The notes under the pieces were generated by a model. The model worked only from the letters and a program-made list of their open reading frames with translations. It ran no database searches and was not told where the DNA came from. A program made the translations under genes and the position numbers. From Candidatus Woesearchaeota archaeon (GTDB lineage Archaea; Nanobdellota; Nanobdellia; Woesearchaeales; GW2011-AR4), in assembly GCA_016185815.1 (NCBI GenBank), contig JACPMT010000014.1, positions 1 to 9,961 of the forward strand: DNA of 9,961 bases, read 5' to 3'. Every line of letters starts with the position of its first letter. Position 1 is the first letter of the stretch. This document shows, in pieces, positions 1 to 6,855 of this stretch.

Positions 1-558
1 GAAAATACAAAGAAAGAAAACTTTTATTTGACAATTATCAACAAAATAAGAGAATATGTTGAAAGACACAAAATAAAGCAAATAATTCTGGCAAGCCCCT
101 CGTTTTGGAAAGAGGATTTGATGAAAGAATTGAAAGACAATGAACTGAAACAAAAAATGATTCTTGCAACGTGCTCCTCGGCAACAAAAAACGGCATTGA
201 GGAAGTTATAAAAAGGCCTGAGGTGAGGGAGGCATTAAAGCAGGAAAGGACTGCAAAAGAAATCAACAAGGTGGAGGAATTATTCACAGAAATTGCGAAA
301 AATAATCTTGCTGTGTATGGATTGAAGGAGACGGAAAATGCGTCTTTAGCAGGCGCTGTAAGAGAGCTTTTAATAACAGACTCTTTAATACAAAAATCAA
401 GGAGCGAGAATTTTTATCAAAGTGTTGAAAACATAATGAAAAGAGTTGACAAGACAAAGGGAGAAGTTGAAATAATAAGCTCTGAGCATGAAGGCGGCAA
501 GAGATTGGACGGCTTAGGGGGAATTGCCGCAATTTTGAGGTTTAATATAAGGTATTGA
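1..558 (+). CDS. pelA: Pelota (Dom34) C-terminal half, 5'-truncated
   Basis: Archaeal pelota is a paralogue of release factor aRF1 that enters the A site of stalled ribosomes and, with ABCE1, splits them (no-go/non-stop rescue). The frame is open from base 1, so the gene begins outside the window; 185 residues are visible of a family that is usually about 350. Visible residues 1 to about 85 match the central eRF1-like domain (IILASPSFWKEDL). The rest is the C-terminal domain, ending in the diagnostic block with VDKTKGEVEIIS, SSEHEGGKRL and DGLGGIAAILRF at about residues 143-181. A TTG at base 28 could be mistaken for a start, but coding sequence continues upstream of it. The stop is 11 bases before the next ATG, so the two genes are probably co-transcribed. 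Identification is confident; nothing can be said about the N-terminal domain. Confidence 0.95.
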   Translation, partial: ENTKKENFYLTIINKIREYVERHKIKQIILASPSFWKEDLMKELKDNELKQKMILATCSSATKNGIEEVIKRPEVREALKQERTAKEINKVEELFTEIAKNNLAVYGLKETENASLAGAVRELLITDSLIQKSRSENFYQSVENIMKRVDKTKGEVEIISSEHEGGKRLDGLGGIAAILRFNIRY

Positions 559-569
559 AAGGTATTTTG

Positions 570-1799
570 ATGAATTTAGATAAATTAATGGAATATGATT
601 TTGCCAGAGAGTTTGTAGAAGATAAAATAACTGAAGACAAATTTTTAGCTAAGATGATTGAAAGAGTTGAAACTGATAAGAATTTTCGAACAGAAACTGG
701 AATTATTTCTTTAGAGATACAAGATTTAAAGAAAATTGTAGACACATTGAAGAAACATAAACGAATACAAAAGCCATCAAAAAGAGAGTTTCTAAAGATG
801 TCTGGACTCGCTGTTGGCGGTTTAGTTGCCAAAAAGGTTGAAGCTTTTGCAATAGAAGATGTATCTGCAAGAAAGTTCTATGAGGAAATTTTAAAAATGC
901 CGCAATTAAAGCCGACAAGGGAGCCTATTTTTTCTCGAAGTCCCAATACTCCCATTGTTATTATTGTAGAAGATATCCATGGAGGTTTGTTTCCAGGCGA
1001 AGAATGGTATGTTGAATTTGGACTATTGGAATTGATAAGGAAAAAGTTTGGCTTGAATTTTGTTGGCATAGAAGGCTGGGCTGGGCACGAAGCCGACAGA
1101 ATAAGGGGAAGGCAAATTTTAAATGCCGAAGTGCAATTAATAAAGGCTTTATTAAGCAACAAGAATTATCAGATTATCGGATTGGAAAATCCTGAGATTC
1201 AGATAAAAGGCTTAGAGTTATCGCTTGCGCAAACCTACGGTAGACTTCAGTTTGTTCAAGATGGAATTTATAAAGAGCTTCGCTCGCACAATATAGAAGA
1301 CTCAAAAATAAAAAGAGCCTTTGATTCTATTTATCTGCGTATTGACAGGGACAAAATAATTTCTGATTTATTGGCCAATTCTCCTGTAAGAAAGGAGGAA
1401 AAGGTTATTAAGTTTCTGCGATTGGAATTAAGCGTGTGTATACTTCAATTAAATTTTATAGTCAAAATGCTATACCTTCTTTATAACATTAAAAATTTTA
1501 ATAAAGAGGTTATAGAGGAAAGAAAATTATTCATTCAAAAAAAGTATCCTCGTGTATTTGAACATTCTGCATCGAAAATAGATAAGAATTCGGAAGTCGA
1601 CAATGTGGTTAATAACCAGAGAGAAGAATTTGCTGTTAAGAGAATGCTGCAGGCTATGCAGGAGTTTAAGCAAAAAGTTGGCATCGTTGTTTTTGGTGAA
1701 GGCCATACAGATGGCTTAATAAAAGAATTTATAAAACAAACTGCCTTTTTATACATTTTTAAAAGCAACATTAACATAATAGTTATTAAACATAAATAA
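570..1799 (+). CDS. Hypothetical protein with internal Tat-like segment and TraB/ChaN/EreA-like motifs
   Basis: This is a 409-residue protein of unknown function. I chose ATG 570 because AAAGGT at 558-563 lies six bases upstream; the TTG at 555 is in frame but overlaps the pelota stop. Residues 1-66 are charged and helical. Residues 70-94 resemble a twin-arginine signal with Lys for the first Arg (SKREFLK, then a Gly/Ala/Leu-rich stretch ending EAFA). The body begins with a beta-strand and EDIHGG (His137), followed by FVGIEGW (Glu168), and near the C-terminus VVFGEGHTDG (His379). This strand-His ... GIEG ... GGxHT arrangement is what I associate with TraB/ChaN/EreA-like hydrolase or haem-binding proteins and with uncharacterised proteins of candidate phyla; the match is from memory and weak. 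If the Tat-like segment works, the body would be outside the membrane or anchored to it. Substrate and reaction are unknown. Confidence 0.6.
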   Translation: MNLDKLMEYDFAREFVEDKITEDKFLAKMIERVETDKNFRTETGIISLEIQDLKKIVDTLKKHKRIQKPSKREFLKMSGLAVGGLVAKKVEAFAIEDVSARKFYEEILKMPQLKPTREPIFSRSPNTPIVIIVEDIHGGLFPGEEWYVEFGLLELIRKKFGLNFVGIEGWAGHEADRIRGRQILNAEVQLIKALLSNKNYQIIGLENPEIQIKGLELSLAQTYGRLQFVQDGIYKELRSHNIEDSKIKRAFDSIYLRIDRDKIISDLLANSPVRKEEKVIKFLRLELSVCILQLNFIVKMLYLLYNIKNFNKEVIEERKLFIQKKYPRVFEHSASKIDKNSEVDNVVNNQREEFAVKRMLQAMQEFKQKVGIVVFGEGHTDGLIKEFIKQTAFLYIFKSNINIIVIKHK

Positions 1800-1823
1800 G
1801 ACGGCAGATTTAAATTCAAAAAA

Positions 1824-1830
1824 AGAGGTG
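1824..1830 (+). promoter_or_regulatory. Shine-Dalgarno site setting the GTG start of acsA
   Basis: AGAGGTG is a strong archaeal ribosome site and lies four bases before GTG 1835. An ATG at 1833 is in another frame and does not open the synthetase frame, so this site plus the conserved protein sequence select the GTG. The gap to the previous gene is only 35 bases. An A/T-rich TTTAAATT lies just upstream (about 1810-1817), but it is too close to the start to be the TATA box of a transcript carrying this ribosome site. Read-through from upstream is therefore more likely. Confidence 0.7.
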
Positions 1831-1834
1831 TAAT

Positions 1835-3784
1835 GTGTCTTACATTGACTCAATTCTAAAAGAAAGCAGGGTATTTTATCCTAGCCACGAGTTCAGCAGG
1901 AAATCTCATATTAAGAATATACAGGAATATTCGAGAATTTACAAAAAATCAATTAAAAATCCTGATGCATTCTGGGCGGAAAAGGCATCTCAATTGGACT
2001 GGTTCAGGAAATGGGACATTGTTTTCAGGAATGACCAAGGTTTTTTCAAGTGGTTTGAAGGGGGCTATTTGAATGTATGCCATAATTGCCTGGACAGGGT
2101 TGTAAAATCAGGAAAAGGGGACAAACTTGCTTACATATGGGAATCAGAGTCTGGAGAGAGCAAAACTTATACTTACGGGCAGCTGTTAAAAGAAGTCTGC
2201 AGGTTTGCAAATGTCCTCAAGAAGATTGGTGTAAAAAGAGGCAATGTTGTTGAAATATACCTTCCTATGATTCCTGAGCTGCCTATTGCGATGCTGGCAT
2301 GCGCCAGAATAGGCGCAATACATTCCGTTGTGTTTTCCGGCTTTAGCTATGACGCACTGAAAGACAGAATACAGGATTCCAAGGCAGAACTGCTGATAAC
2401 AGCAGACGGCAGTTTCAGGAACGGGAAAATCTATCCAATAAAGGAAAATGCTGACGCTGCCTTAAAAGAATGCCCGTCTATAAGAAATGTTATTGTTGCT
2501 AAAAGGGCGGATAACAAAATTGAGATGACTAATGGAAGAGATTTTTGGTGGCATAAATTAATGAATGAAAAGGGAATAAGTGATTTCTGCGAGCCTGAAA
2601 GCATGCATTCAGAAGAATCATTGTTTATCCTTTACACATCTGGCACAACCGGCAAGCCAAAAGGCATATTACATACACAATCAGGCTACTTGCTTTTTGT
2701 TTATTTAACTTTCAAATGGATTTTCGATATAAAAGACAATGATATTTTTTTCTGCACAGCTGACATTGGATGGATAACAGGGCATTCGTATATTGTTTAT
2801 GGCCCGTTGGCAAATGGGGCAACTATTGTGATGTATGAAGGAAGTCCAGCATTCCCAAAGCCAGACAGGTTCTGGAAAATAGTCGACAAGCATAAGGTTA
2901 CTATTTTTTACACAGCTCCGACTGCAATAAGGGCGCTGGCAAAAGAAGGCAACGAATGGCCAGAAAGTTGCAGCTTGAGCAGCTTGAGATTGCTGGGCAC
3001 AGTCGGCGAGCCGATAAACCCGGAAGCTTGGATATGGTATTACAACATTATCGGCAAGAAAAGATGCCCTGTAGTTGATACATGGTGGCAAACAGAGACA
3101 GGGGGCATTCTGATAACGCCATTGCCAGGCGCAACTCCCCTGAAGCCAGGCTCTGCAACACTGCCTTTTTTTGGAATAGTTGCTGATGTATTAAGAGAGG
3201 ACGGAAGCAAGGCAAATGCTAATGAAGGCGGCTACCTTGTAATAAGAAACCCGTGGCCTGGCATGCTGAGGACAATCTGGAACAATCCAGACAGGTACAA
3301 GCACACATATTTTGAGAAGTTTGGAGTTTATCTTACAGGCGACAGCGCAAAGATTGACGAAGACGGCTATTTCTGGATTATGGGTAGGATTGATGATGTG
3401 ATAAAAGTTGCCGGCCACCGCATAGGAAGTGCAGAGGTTGAAAGCTCTTTAGTCAGCCATGAGTCTGTTGCAGAGGCTGCTGTTGTGCCTTTCCCCCACG
3501 AGATAAAAGGGCAGGCAATTTACGCCTTTGTTGTTCTAAAGAAAGGAGTTAAAAAAAGCGACGAGTTGAAAGAAAAACTCAAGCAGCATGTTGCCCAGCA
3601 TGTTGGCCCTATTGCTAAGCCGGATAAAATTCAGTTTGCAGATGATTTGCCAAAGACAAGAAGCGGCAAGATAATGAGAAGAATCCTGAAAGTAATTGCC
3701 GAAGGCGGCACAGACTATGGAAATATAATGACCTTGGCTGACCCGGGCGTTGTCGATGTCCTTGCCGAAAATAGAGTAAAGTAG
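1835..3784 (+). CDS. acsA: Acetyl-CoA synthetase, AMP-forming
   Basis: This cytoplasmic enzyme makes acetyl-CoA from acetate, ATP and CoA through acetyl-AMP, releasing AMP and pyrophosphate. At 649 residues it is full length for the family. In order it has the ATP/phosphate loop YTSGTTGKPKG (267-277), the acetate-pocket segment DTWWQTETGG (415-424), the hinge and adenylate-binding region GRIDDVIKVAGHR (517-529), and PKTRSGKIMRR (606 on) with Lys612, the catalytic lysine that Pat-type acetylation silences in characterised homologues. The Trp of DTWWQTETGG is the residue that restricts the pocket to short acids, favouring acetate over longer substrates. It begins with GTG behind a strong ribosome site. 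Many archaea use ADP-forming acetyl-CoA synthetases instead, so this gene indicates acetate assimilation as opposed to ATP-yielding acetate release; that direction is inference. A regulator gene of the TrmB family follows downstream. Confidence 0.97.
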   Translation: MSYIDSILKESRVFYPSHEFSRKSHIKNIQEYSRIYKKSIKNPDAFWAEKASQLDWFRKWDIVFRNDQGFFKWFEGGYLNVCHNCLDRVVKSGKGDKLAYIWESESGESKTYTYGQLLKEVCRFANVLKKIGVKRGNVVEIYLPMIPELPIAMLACARIGAIHSVVFSGFSYDALKDRIQDSKAELLITADGSFRNGKIYPIKENADAALKECPSIRNVIVAKRADNKIEMTNGRDFWWHKLMNEKGISDFCEPESMHSEESLFILYTSGTTGKPKGILHTQSGYLLFVYLTFKWIFDIKDNDIFFCTADIGWITGHSYIVYGPLANGATIVMYEGSPAFPKPDRFWKIVDKHKVTIFYTAPTAIRALAKEGNEWPESCSLSSLRLLGTVGEPINPEAWIWYYNIIGKKRCPVVDTWWQTETGGILITPLPGATPLKPGSATLPFFGIVADVLREDGSKANANEGGYLVIRNPWPGMLRTIWNNPDRYKHTYFEKFGVYLTGDSAKIDEDGYFWIMGRIDDVIKVAGHRIGSAEVESSLVSHESVAEAAVVPFPHEIKGQAIYAFVVLKKGVKKSDELKEKLKQHVAQHVGPIAKPDKIQFADDLPKTRSGKIMRRILKVIAEGGTDYGNIMTLADPGVVDVLAENRVK

Positions 3785-3826
3785 CGATACATTTAAATAT
3801 TAGTTACCTATATAGTGTAATAACTC

Positions 3827-3878
3827 ATCAGTTAATATAATTAATTGTCATTTTACAATGAAATTACTACTAACTGAT
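3827..3878. repeat. Imperfect inverted repeat upstream of the TrmB-like gene
   Basis: ATCAGTTA at 3827-3834 is exactly complementary to TAACTGAT at 3871-3878. Pairing continues inward after one A/C mismatch (TA with TA), then after one bulged C (TAATT with AATTA), giving about 15 pairs around a 19-base loop. The core AGTTA/TAACT word also occurs at 3802-3806 and 3821-3825, so four copies in alternating orientation sit in 75 bases. It lies between the acsA stop and the regulator's TATA-like box. It could be an operator for the regulator itself or a transcript-end hairpin of acsA; the sequence alone does not decide. Confidence 0.5.
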
Positions 3879-3892
3879 AAAAAATAATAACA

Positions 3893-3900
3893 TTTTAATA
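3893..3900 (+). promoter_or_regulatory. TATA-like box of the TrmB-like gene
   Basis: TTTTAATA lies about 53 bases before ATG 3949. With normal archaeal spacing, transcription would begin near 3920-3924, giving a leader of roughly 25-29 bases that includes the ribosome site. Other A/T-rich boxes occur at 3791-3800 (ATTTAAATAT) and 3831-3840, so this choice is tentative. Confidence 0.35.
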
Positions 3901-3912
3901 GTAGTGTTTTTT

Positions 3913-3941
3913 ATCCCCTGAATAATAATAAAAGGGGGGTG
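3913..3941 (+). promoter_or_regulatory. G-rich Shine-Dalgarno site with potential masking hairpin
   Basis: Six G residues (3934-3939) followed by TG form an unusually G-rich ribosome site ending seven bases before ATG 3949. ATCCCCT at 3913-3919 can pair with GGGGGGT at 3934-3940 (four G-C pairs, one A-U and two G-U at the edges) around a 14-base loop, which would hide the ribosome site. This only matters if the transcript begins upstream of 3913, for example by read-through from acsA; a transcript starting near 3921 would lack the left arm. Confidence 0.4.
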
Positions 3942-3948
3942 TGTTTAA

Positions 3949-4767
3949 ATGATAGTTAAAGAAGAATTTTTGAGCAAACTGAGAAGGTTCTTTTCATTGA
4001 ACCTTTATGAAGTGAAGATATGGACAGCGCTGCTTAGCAGGGGCGTTTCAACAGCAGGAGAGCTGAGCGACATTGCAAACGTGCCAAGAAGCAGAAGCTA
4101 CGACGTTCTGGAATCATTGGAGAAGAAAGGGTTTGTTGTGATGAAGCTTGGCAAGCCGATAAAATATATCGCAGTTCCTCCAAAAGAGGTTGTTGAAAGG
4201 GTAAAGAAGAATGTACAGGACTACGCAAAGGAAGAGGTAAAAAAGTTGACTGATTTGAAGAACACAGAAGTTATTGACGAGTTAAGCACCCTGCATACGC
4301 AAGGCGTTGAATTAGTAGAGCCTGCTGATTTAAGCGGCTCTTTAAGGGGAAGGCATAATCTGTACAATCACCTTGAACTGACAATCAGGAATGCAGAGGA
4401 AAGCGTGACATTGATGACAACTGCCCAAGGTTTCTTGAGAAAAGTGGAAGGTTTCAAGCCGACATTTGAGAAATTAAAGAAAAGAGGGGTCAAGATAAGG
4501 ATAGCTGCTCCGCTTACAAAGGAGTCGCTGCCTGCTTTGAAAGAGCTGCAGGGGCTTGCAGAGGTAAGGAACACAGACAACAAGGCAAGGTTCTGCATTG
4601 TAGACGGCAAGGAAATAATATTTATGGTGCTTGATGACAATGAAGTGCACCCAACCTATGATGTTGGCATCTGGGTCAATACTCCGTTCTTTGCAAGCGC
4701 TCTTGAAAACTTGTTTGAGCTTGCATGGAAAAACATGAAGCCGGCAAGTGAAGTTGTTAAGAGATAA
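3949..4767 (+). CDS. TrmB-family transcriptional regulator
   Basis: This 272-residue DNA-binding regulator has the TrmB architecture. Residues about 15-75 form a winged helix-turn-helix (NLYEVKIWTALLSRG, then the recognition helix around VPRSRSYDVLESLEKKG and the wing GKPIKYIAV). Residues 78-105 are a charged helical linker suited to dimerisation. Residues 130-262 form a phospholipase-D-like effector/sensor domain (RGRHNLYNHL, LMTTA, IRIAAPLT, RFCIVDGKEIIFM, DVGIWVNTPFFA). Characterised TrmB proteins bind sugars and repress or activate sugar transport and glycolytic or gluconeogenic genes. This one lies between acetyl-CoA synthetase and transketolase, which suggests control of central carbon flow, but no effector or target can be read from the sequence. 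It has a strong ribosome site and a T-rich terminator, so it is probably its own transcription unit. Confidence 0.88.
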   Translation: MIVKEEFLSKLRRFFSLNLYEVKIWTALLSRGVSTAGELSDIANVPRSRSYDVLESLEKKGFVVMKLGKPIKYIAVPPKEVVERVKKNVQDYAKEEVKKLTDLKNTEVIDELSTLHTQGVELVEPADLSGSLRGRHNLYNHLELTIRNAEESVTLMTTAQGFLRKVEGFKPTFEKLKKRGVKIRIAAPLTKESLPALKELQGLAEVRNTDNKARFCIVDGKEIIFMVLDDNEVHPTYDVGIWVNTPFFASALENLFELAWKNMKPASEVVKR

Positions 4768-4768
4768 T

Positions 4769-4809
4769 TCTTCTTTATTATTTTTTATTTTATTTCTTAT
4801 TATTTTATT
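4769..4809 (+). terminator. T-rich archaeal terminator after the TrmB-like gene
   Basis: Directly after the TAA there are about 40 bases made almost only of T with scattered A and C, including runs of six and four T. Archaeal RNA polymerase terminates on such U-rich tracts without needing a hairpin. The promoter of the next gene follows at once, so this marks the unit boundary. Confidence 0.6.
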
Positions 4810-4818
4810 AATGCAAAA

Positions 4819-4830
4819 GTATAAAAAATA
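4819..4830 (+). promoter_or_regulatory. TATA box of transketolase N gene, probably leaderless
   Basis: GTATAAAAAATA is centred about 32 bases before ATG 4857, which puts the expected transcription start within a few bases of the ATG. There is no ribosome site in the preceding bases (the ATG follows TATATAAATAAG), consistent with a leaderless mRNA. The TATATATATAAA at 4841-4852 is too close to the ATG to be the functional box. Confidence 0.6.
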
Positions 4831-4856
4831 AGGCTAATTCTATATATATAAATAAG

Positions 4857-5702
4857 ATGGCAAAAAAGGATATTATTCTGGATTTAAAACAGAAGGCAAA
4901 AGAATTAAGAAAAGACATCATAACAATGATCTACAATGCCAAGTCTGGTCATCCCGGAGGCTCTTTAAGCGCCATCGACATGCTTGTTGGGCTGTATTAC
5001 TACAAGTTAAGGATTGAGCCGAAAAACCCCTTATGGGAAAATAGGGACAGGTTTGTTCTGAGCAAGGGGCATTGCAGCCCTGCTGTTTATGTGGTTCTTG
5101 CTGACAAGGGATATTTCCCAAAGTCTGAACTGGATGGCTATAGGAAAATTAACAGCATGCTTCAAGGCCATCCGGAGTTAAGCACGCCTGGAATTGATTT
5201 TGCAGGCGGCGCTCTTGGGCAGGGAATTTGCTTTGCGCTTGGAATTGCACTGGCTTGCAGGCTTGACAGGAGAAATTGCAATGTTTACGCAATGATTGGT
5301 GACGGTGAAATGCAGGAAGGCGCTGTTTGGGAATCCTCAATGGCAGCTGCTTTTTATAAGCTGGATAACTTAATTGTTGTGCTTGACAAAAACCAGGTCC
5401 AGCAGACCGGCAGGACAAAGGATATCATGGACATCGGCAATGCTGCATTGAAATGGAAGGCATTTGGATGGAATGTGATTGACATTAACGGGCATGACAT
5501 GGCACAGGTTATAAATGCCCTTGACAAGGCTTTCAAGATGAAAAATAAAAAGCCAACAATAATCATTTCCAATACAATCAAGGGAAAAGGAGTTTCATTC
5601 ATGGAATTAAATTATAAATTCCACGGAAAAGCGCCGAATGACGAGGAATACAAAAAGGCAATGGAAGAGATAGAAAAGATTGATGTTAAAAAGTTCAAAT
5701 AA
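4857..5702 (+). CDS. tkt: Transketolase, N-terminal (thiamine diphosphate-binding) subunit
   Basis: This is the pyrophosphate-binding half of a two-gene archaeal-type transketolase, which moves two-carbon ketol units between sugar phosphates in the non-oxidative pentose phosphate pathway. It has 281 residues, normal for this subunit. Landmarks: SGHPGGSLS with His32, SKGHCSPA with His72, LQGHPELSTPG with His105, the Mg/thiamine diphosphate motif beginning GDGEMQEG (Asp149) and ending at Asn179, and KGKGVSFMELNYKFHG with His256. These correspond to the conserved substrate- and cofactor-contacting histidines of classical transketolase. The partner subunit begins 210 bases downstream; that spacing is unusual for a pair expected to be made in equal amounts. 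The start follows a TATA box and lacks a ribosome site. Confidence 0.96.
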   Translation: MAKKDIILDLKQKAKELRKDIITMIYNAKSGHPGGSLSAIDMLVGLYYYKLRIEPKNPLWENRDRFVLSKGHCSPAVYVVLADKGYFPKSELDGYRKINSMLQGHPELSTPGIDFAGGALGQGICFALGIALACRLDRRNCNVYAMIGDGEMQEGAVWESSMAAAFYKLDNLIVVLDKNQVQQTGRTKDIMDIGNAALKWKAFGWNVIDINGHDMAQVINALDKAFKMKNKKPTIIISNTIKGKGVSFMELNYKFHGKAPNDEEYKKAMEEIEKIDVKKFK

Positions 5703-5816
5703 AATTATTTCAATTAAAAATCAATGATTAAAATAAACAAAAACACGAGAGCGACTTTGTGATGTATGGCATGATAAAAGTAAACTGCTTTTGATATTTA
5801 ATGAATATATAGGCGA

Positions 5817-5846
5817 GGCAAAAATCAATGGCAGAAGATTTTTGCC
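5817..5846. repeat. Perfect 10-bp hairpin, 10-base loop
   Basis: GGCAAAAATC at 5817-5826 and GATTTTTGCC at 5837-5846 are exact reverse complements around AATGGCAGAA. It is the strongest stem in the intergenic region and is followed within 20 bases by the two overlapping smaller hairpins. Confidence 0.7.
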
Positions 5847-5893
5847 GAGCGCAAGATTATGTTGCGAAGCAACGGATTGAAAAATTAATGTGA
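5828..5893 (+). CDS. Possible 21-codon small ORF in the intergenic region
   Basis: ATG 5828 opens 21 codons to TGA 5891, giving MAEDFCRAQDYVAKQRIEKL plus Met. The composition is protein-like (mixed charged, amphipathic), and the frame runs across the hairpin arms. There is no ribosome site; the reading frame upstream is closed by TAG 5810. It ends 19 bases before the second transketolase gene, so a leader peptide is conceivable. With only 21 codons, chance is a full alternative explanation, and a repeated element read by accident in this frame is another. Confidence 0.15.
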   Translation: MAEDFCRAQDYVAKQRIEKLM

Positions 5894-5912
5894 TAAAAAA
5901 TCAAGCTGAAAA

Positions 5913-6854
5913 ATGGAACAACAAAAAGCTGCTACACGAGACGGCTACGGAAAAGCTTTGCTTGAATTAGGCAAGCAAAATCCAAATGTCGTTGCCCTTG
6001 ATGCTGACTTGAGCGACAGCACAAGGAGCGAGTATTTTGCAAAGCAGTTTCCGGATAGGTTTTTCTCAATGGGGATTGCAGAGCAAGACATGATAGGGGC
6101 TGCTGCTGGCATGGCTTTTTCCGGCAAAATTCCTTATGCAAGCACATTTGCTGTCTTTAGCGAGCGGGCTTATGAGTTTGTGAGGAACGTTGTATCCAGA
6201 AACAGGCTGAATGTCAAGATTGCAGGCTCGCATGCAGGTATTTTTACAGGCGAAGACGGAAAATCAGCACAGGCAATTGAGGACATTGCCGCTTACAGGG
6301 CTTTGCCTAACATGGTTGTGTTGCAACCGTGCGATTCAGTTGAAGCTGAAAAGATTGTATTTGCATTGGCAGGCTACAAGGGTCCGTCTTATATGAGAAT
6401 GCACAGAAATCCAGTTCCTGCAATTCACAATTCTAACTATAAGTTTGAGATTGGAAAGGGAGAAATATTGAAGCAGGGCAAGGATGCTGTAATCTTCGCA
6501 ACAGGAACTCTTGTCCATGAAGCATTAAAAGCAGCCGATATTTTAAAAAATGAAGGTGTGAATGTTTATGTTGTTAATATTCATACGATAAAACCTCTTG
6601 ATAATAATTTAGTTATTGATTTGGCAAAGAAGACAAATTGTGTCATAACAGCAGAAGACCATAATGTTATTGGCGGCTTGGGGGGGGCAGTTGCGGAAAC
6701 TTTAAGCGAGAGTTATCCCTGCATCATGAAAAGAATTGGATTGCAGGACAAATATGCAGAGTCAGGCAAGCCAGATGAATTGTACAAGAAATATGGATTG
6801 GATGCAGAATCAATTGCTGAAGAGGTAATGAGGATTGTCAATAAAAAGAGATAA
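5913..6854 (+). CDS. tkt: Transketolase, C-terminal subunit
   Basis: This is the second half of the split transketolase, with the pyrimidine-binding and C-terminal domains, 313 residues as usual. It contains DADLSDSTRS, then MGIAEQDM with Glu57, the glutamate that activates thiamine diphosphate, then SHAGIFTGEDG (106-116), the R-containing YMRMHRNPVP, and in the C-terminal domain ATGTLVHEAL, TIKPLD and TAEDHNVIGGLGG. ATG 5913 is fixed by an in-frame TGA at 5907. No clear ribosome site precedes it. One deviation: where most relatives have SHQ or THQ after GEDG, this has SAQ, so Ala119 replaces a histidine that in yeast and E. coli transketolase contacts the donor sugar. The next gene begins one base after the stop. 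Confidence 0.95.
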   Translation: MEQQKAATRDGYGKALLELGKQNPNVVALDADLSDSTRSEYFAKQFPDRFFSMGIAEQDMIGAAAGMAFSGKIPYASTFAVFSERAYEFVRNVVSRNRLNVKIAGSHAGIFTGEDGKSAQAIEDIAAYRALPNMVVLQPCDSVEAEKIVFALAGYKGPSYMRMHRNPVPAIHNSNYKFEIGKGEILKQGKDAVIFATGTLVHEALKAADILKNEGVNVYVVNIHTIKPLDNNLVIDLAKKTNCVITAEDHNVIGGLGGAVAETLSESYPCIMKRIGLQDKYAESGKPDELYKKYGLDAESIAEEVMRIVNKKR

Positions 6855-6855
6855 A

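Larger units (their letters stand above)
5703..5912 (+). other. Structured intergenic region between the transketolase halves
   Basis: This 210-base stretch has no convincing gene but a cluster of inverted repeats: AAAAG/CTTTT (5776-5780/5788-5792), a perfect ten-base arm pair (5817-5846), CGCAA/TTGCG (5850-5854/5862-5866) and GTTGC/GCAAC around GAA (5861-5873). The last two overlap and are mutually exclusive. TATA-like words occur at 5793-5800 and 5804-5811. No T-run follows the hairpins, so a classical terminator is unlikely. It could be a 5' leader, a small RNA, a processing site or a miniature repeat element. I see no good match to tRNA, or to a complete box C/D RNA. Confidence 0.45.

Noticed and set aside
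2705..3091. 128-codon minus-strand ORF inside acetyl-CoA synthetase
   Set aside because: It is antisense to a highly conserved gene, has no recognisable domain and no start signals.
5759..5908. Box C/D guide RNA in the transketolase spacer
   Set aside because: GTGATGT at 5759-5765 and CTGA at 5906-5909 resemble boxes C and D, but they are about 150 bases apart with no proper C' and D' boxes, far longer than archaeal C/D RNAs.
6211..6396. 61-codon plus-strand ORF inside transketolase C
   Set aside because: It lies in another frame fully within a conserved gene, with no ribosome site and no protein-like motif.
6835..6855. Upstream TTG start for the EamA transporter
   Set aside because: It overlaps the end of transketolase and adds a short charged tail; ATG 6856, one base after the stop, is the more natural coupled start.
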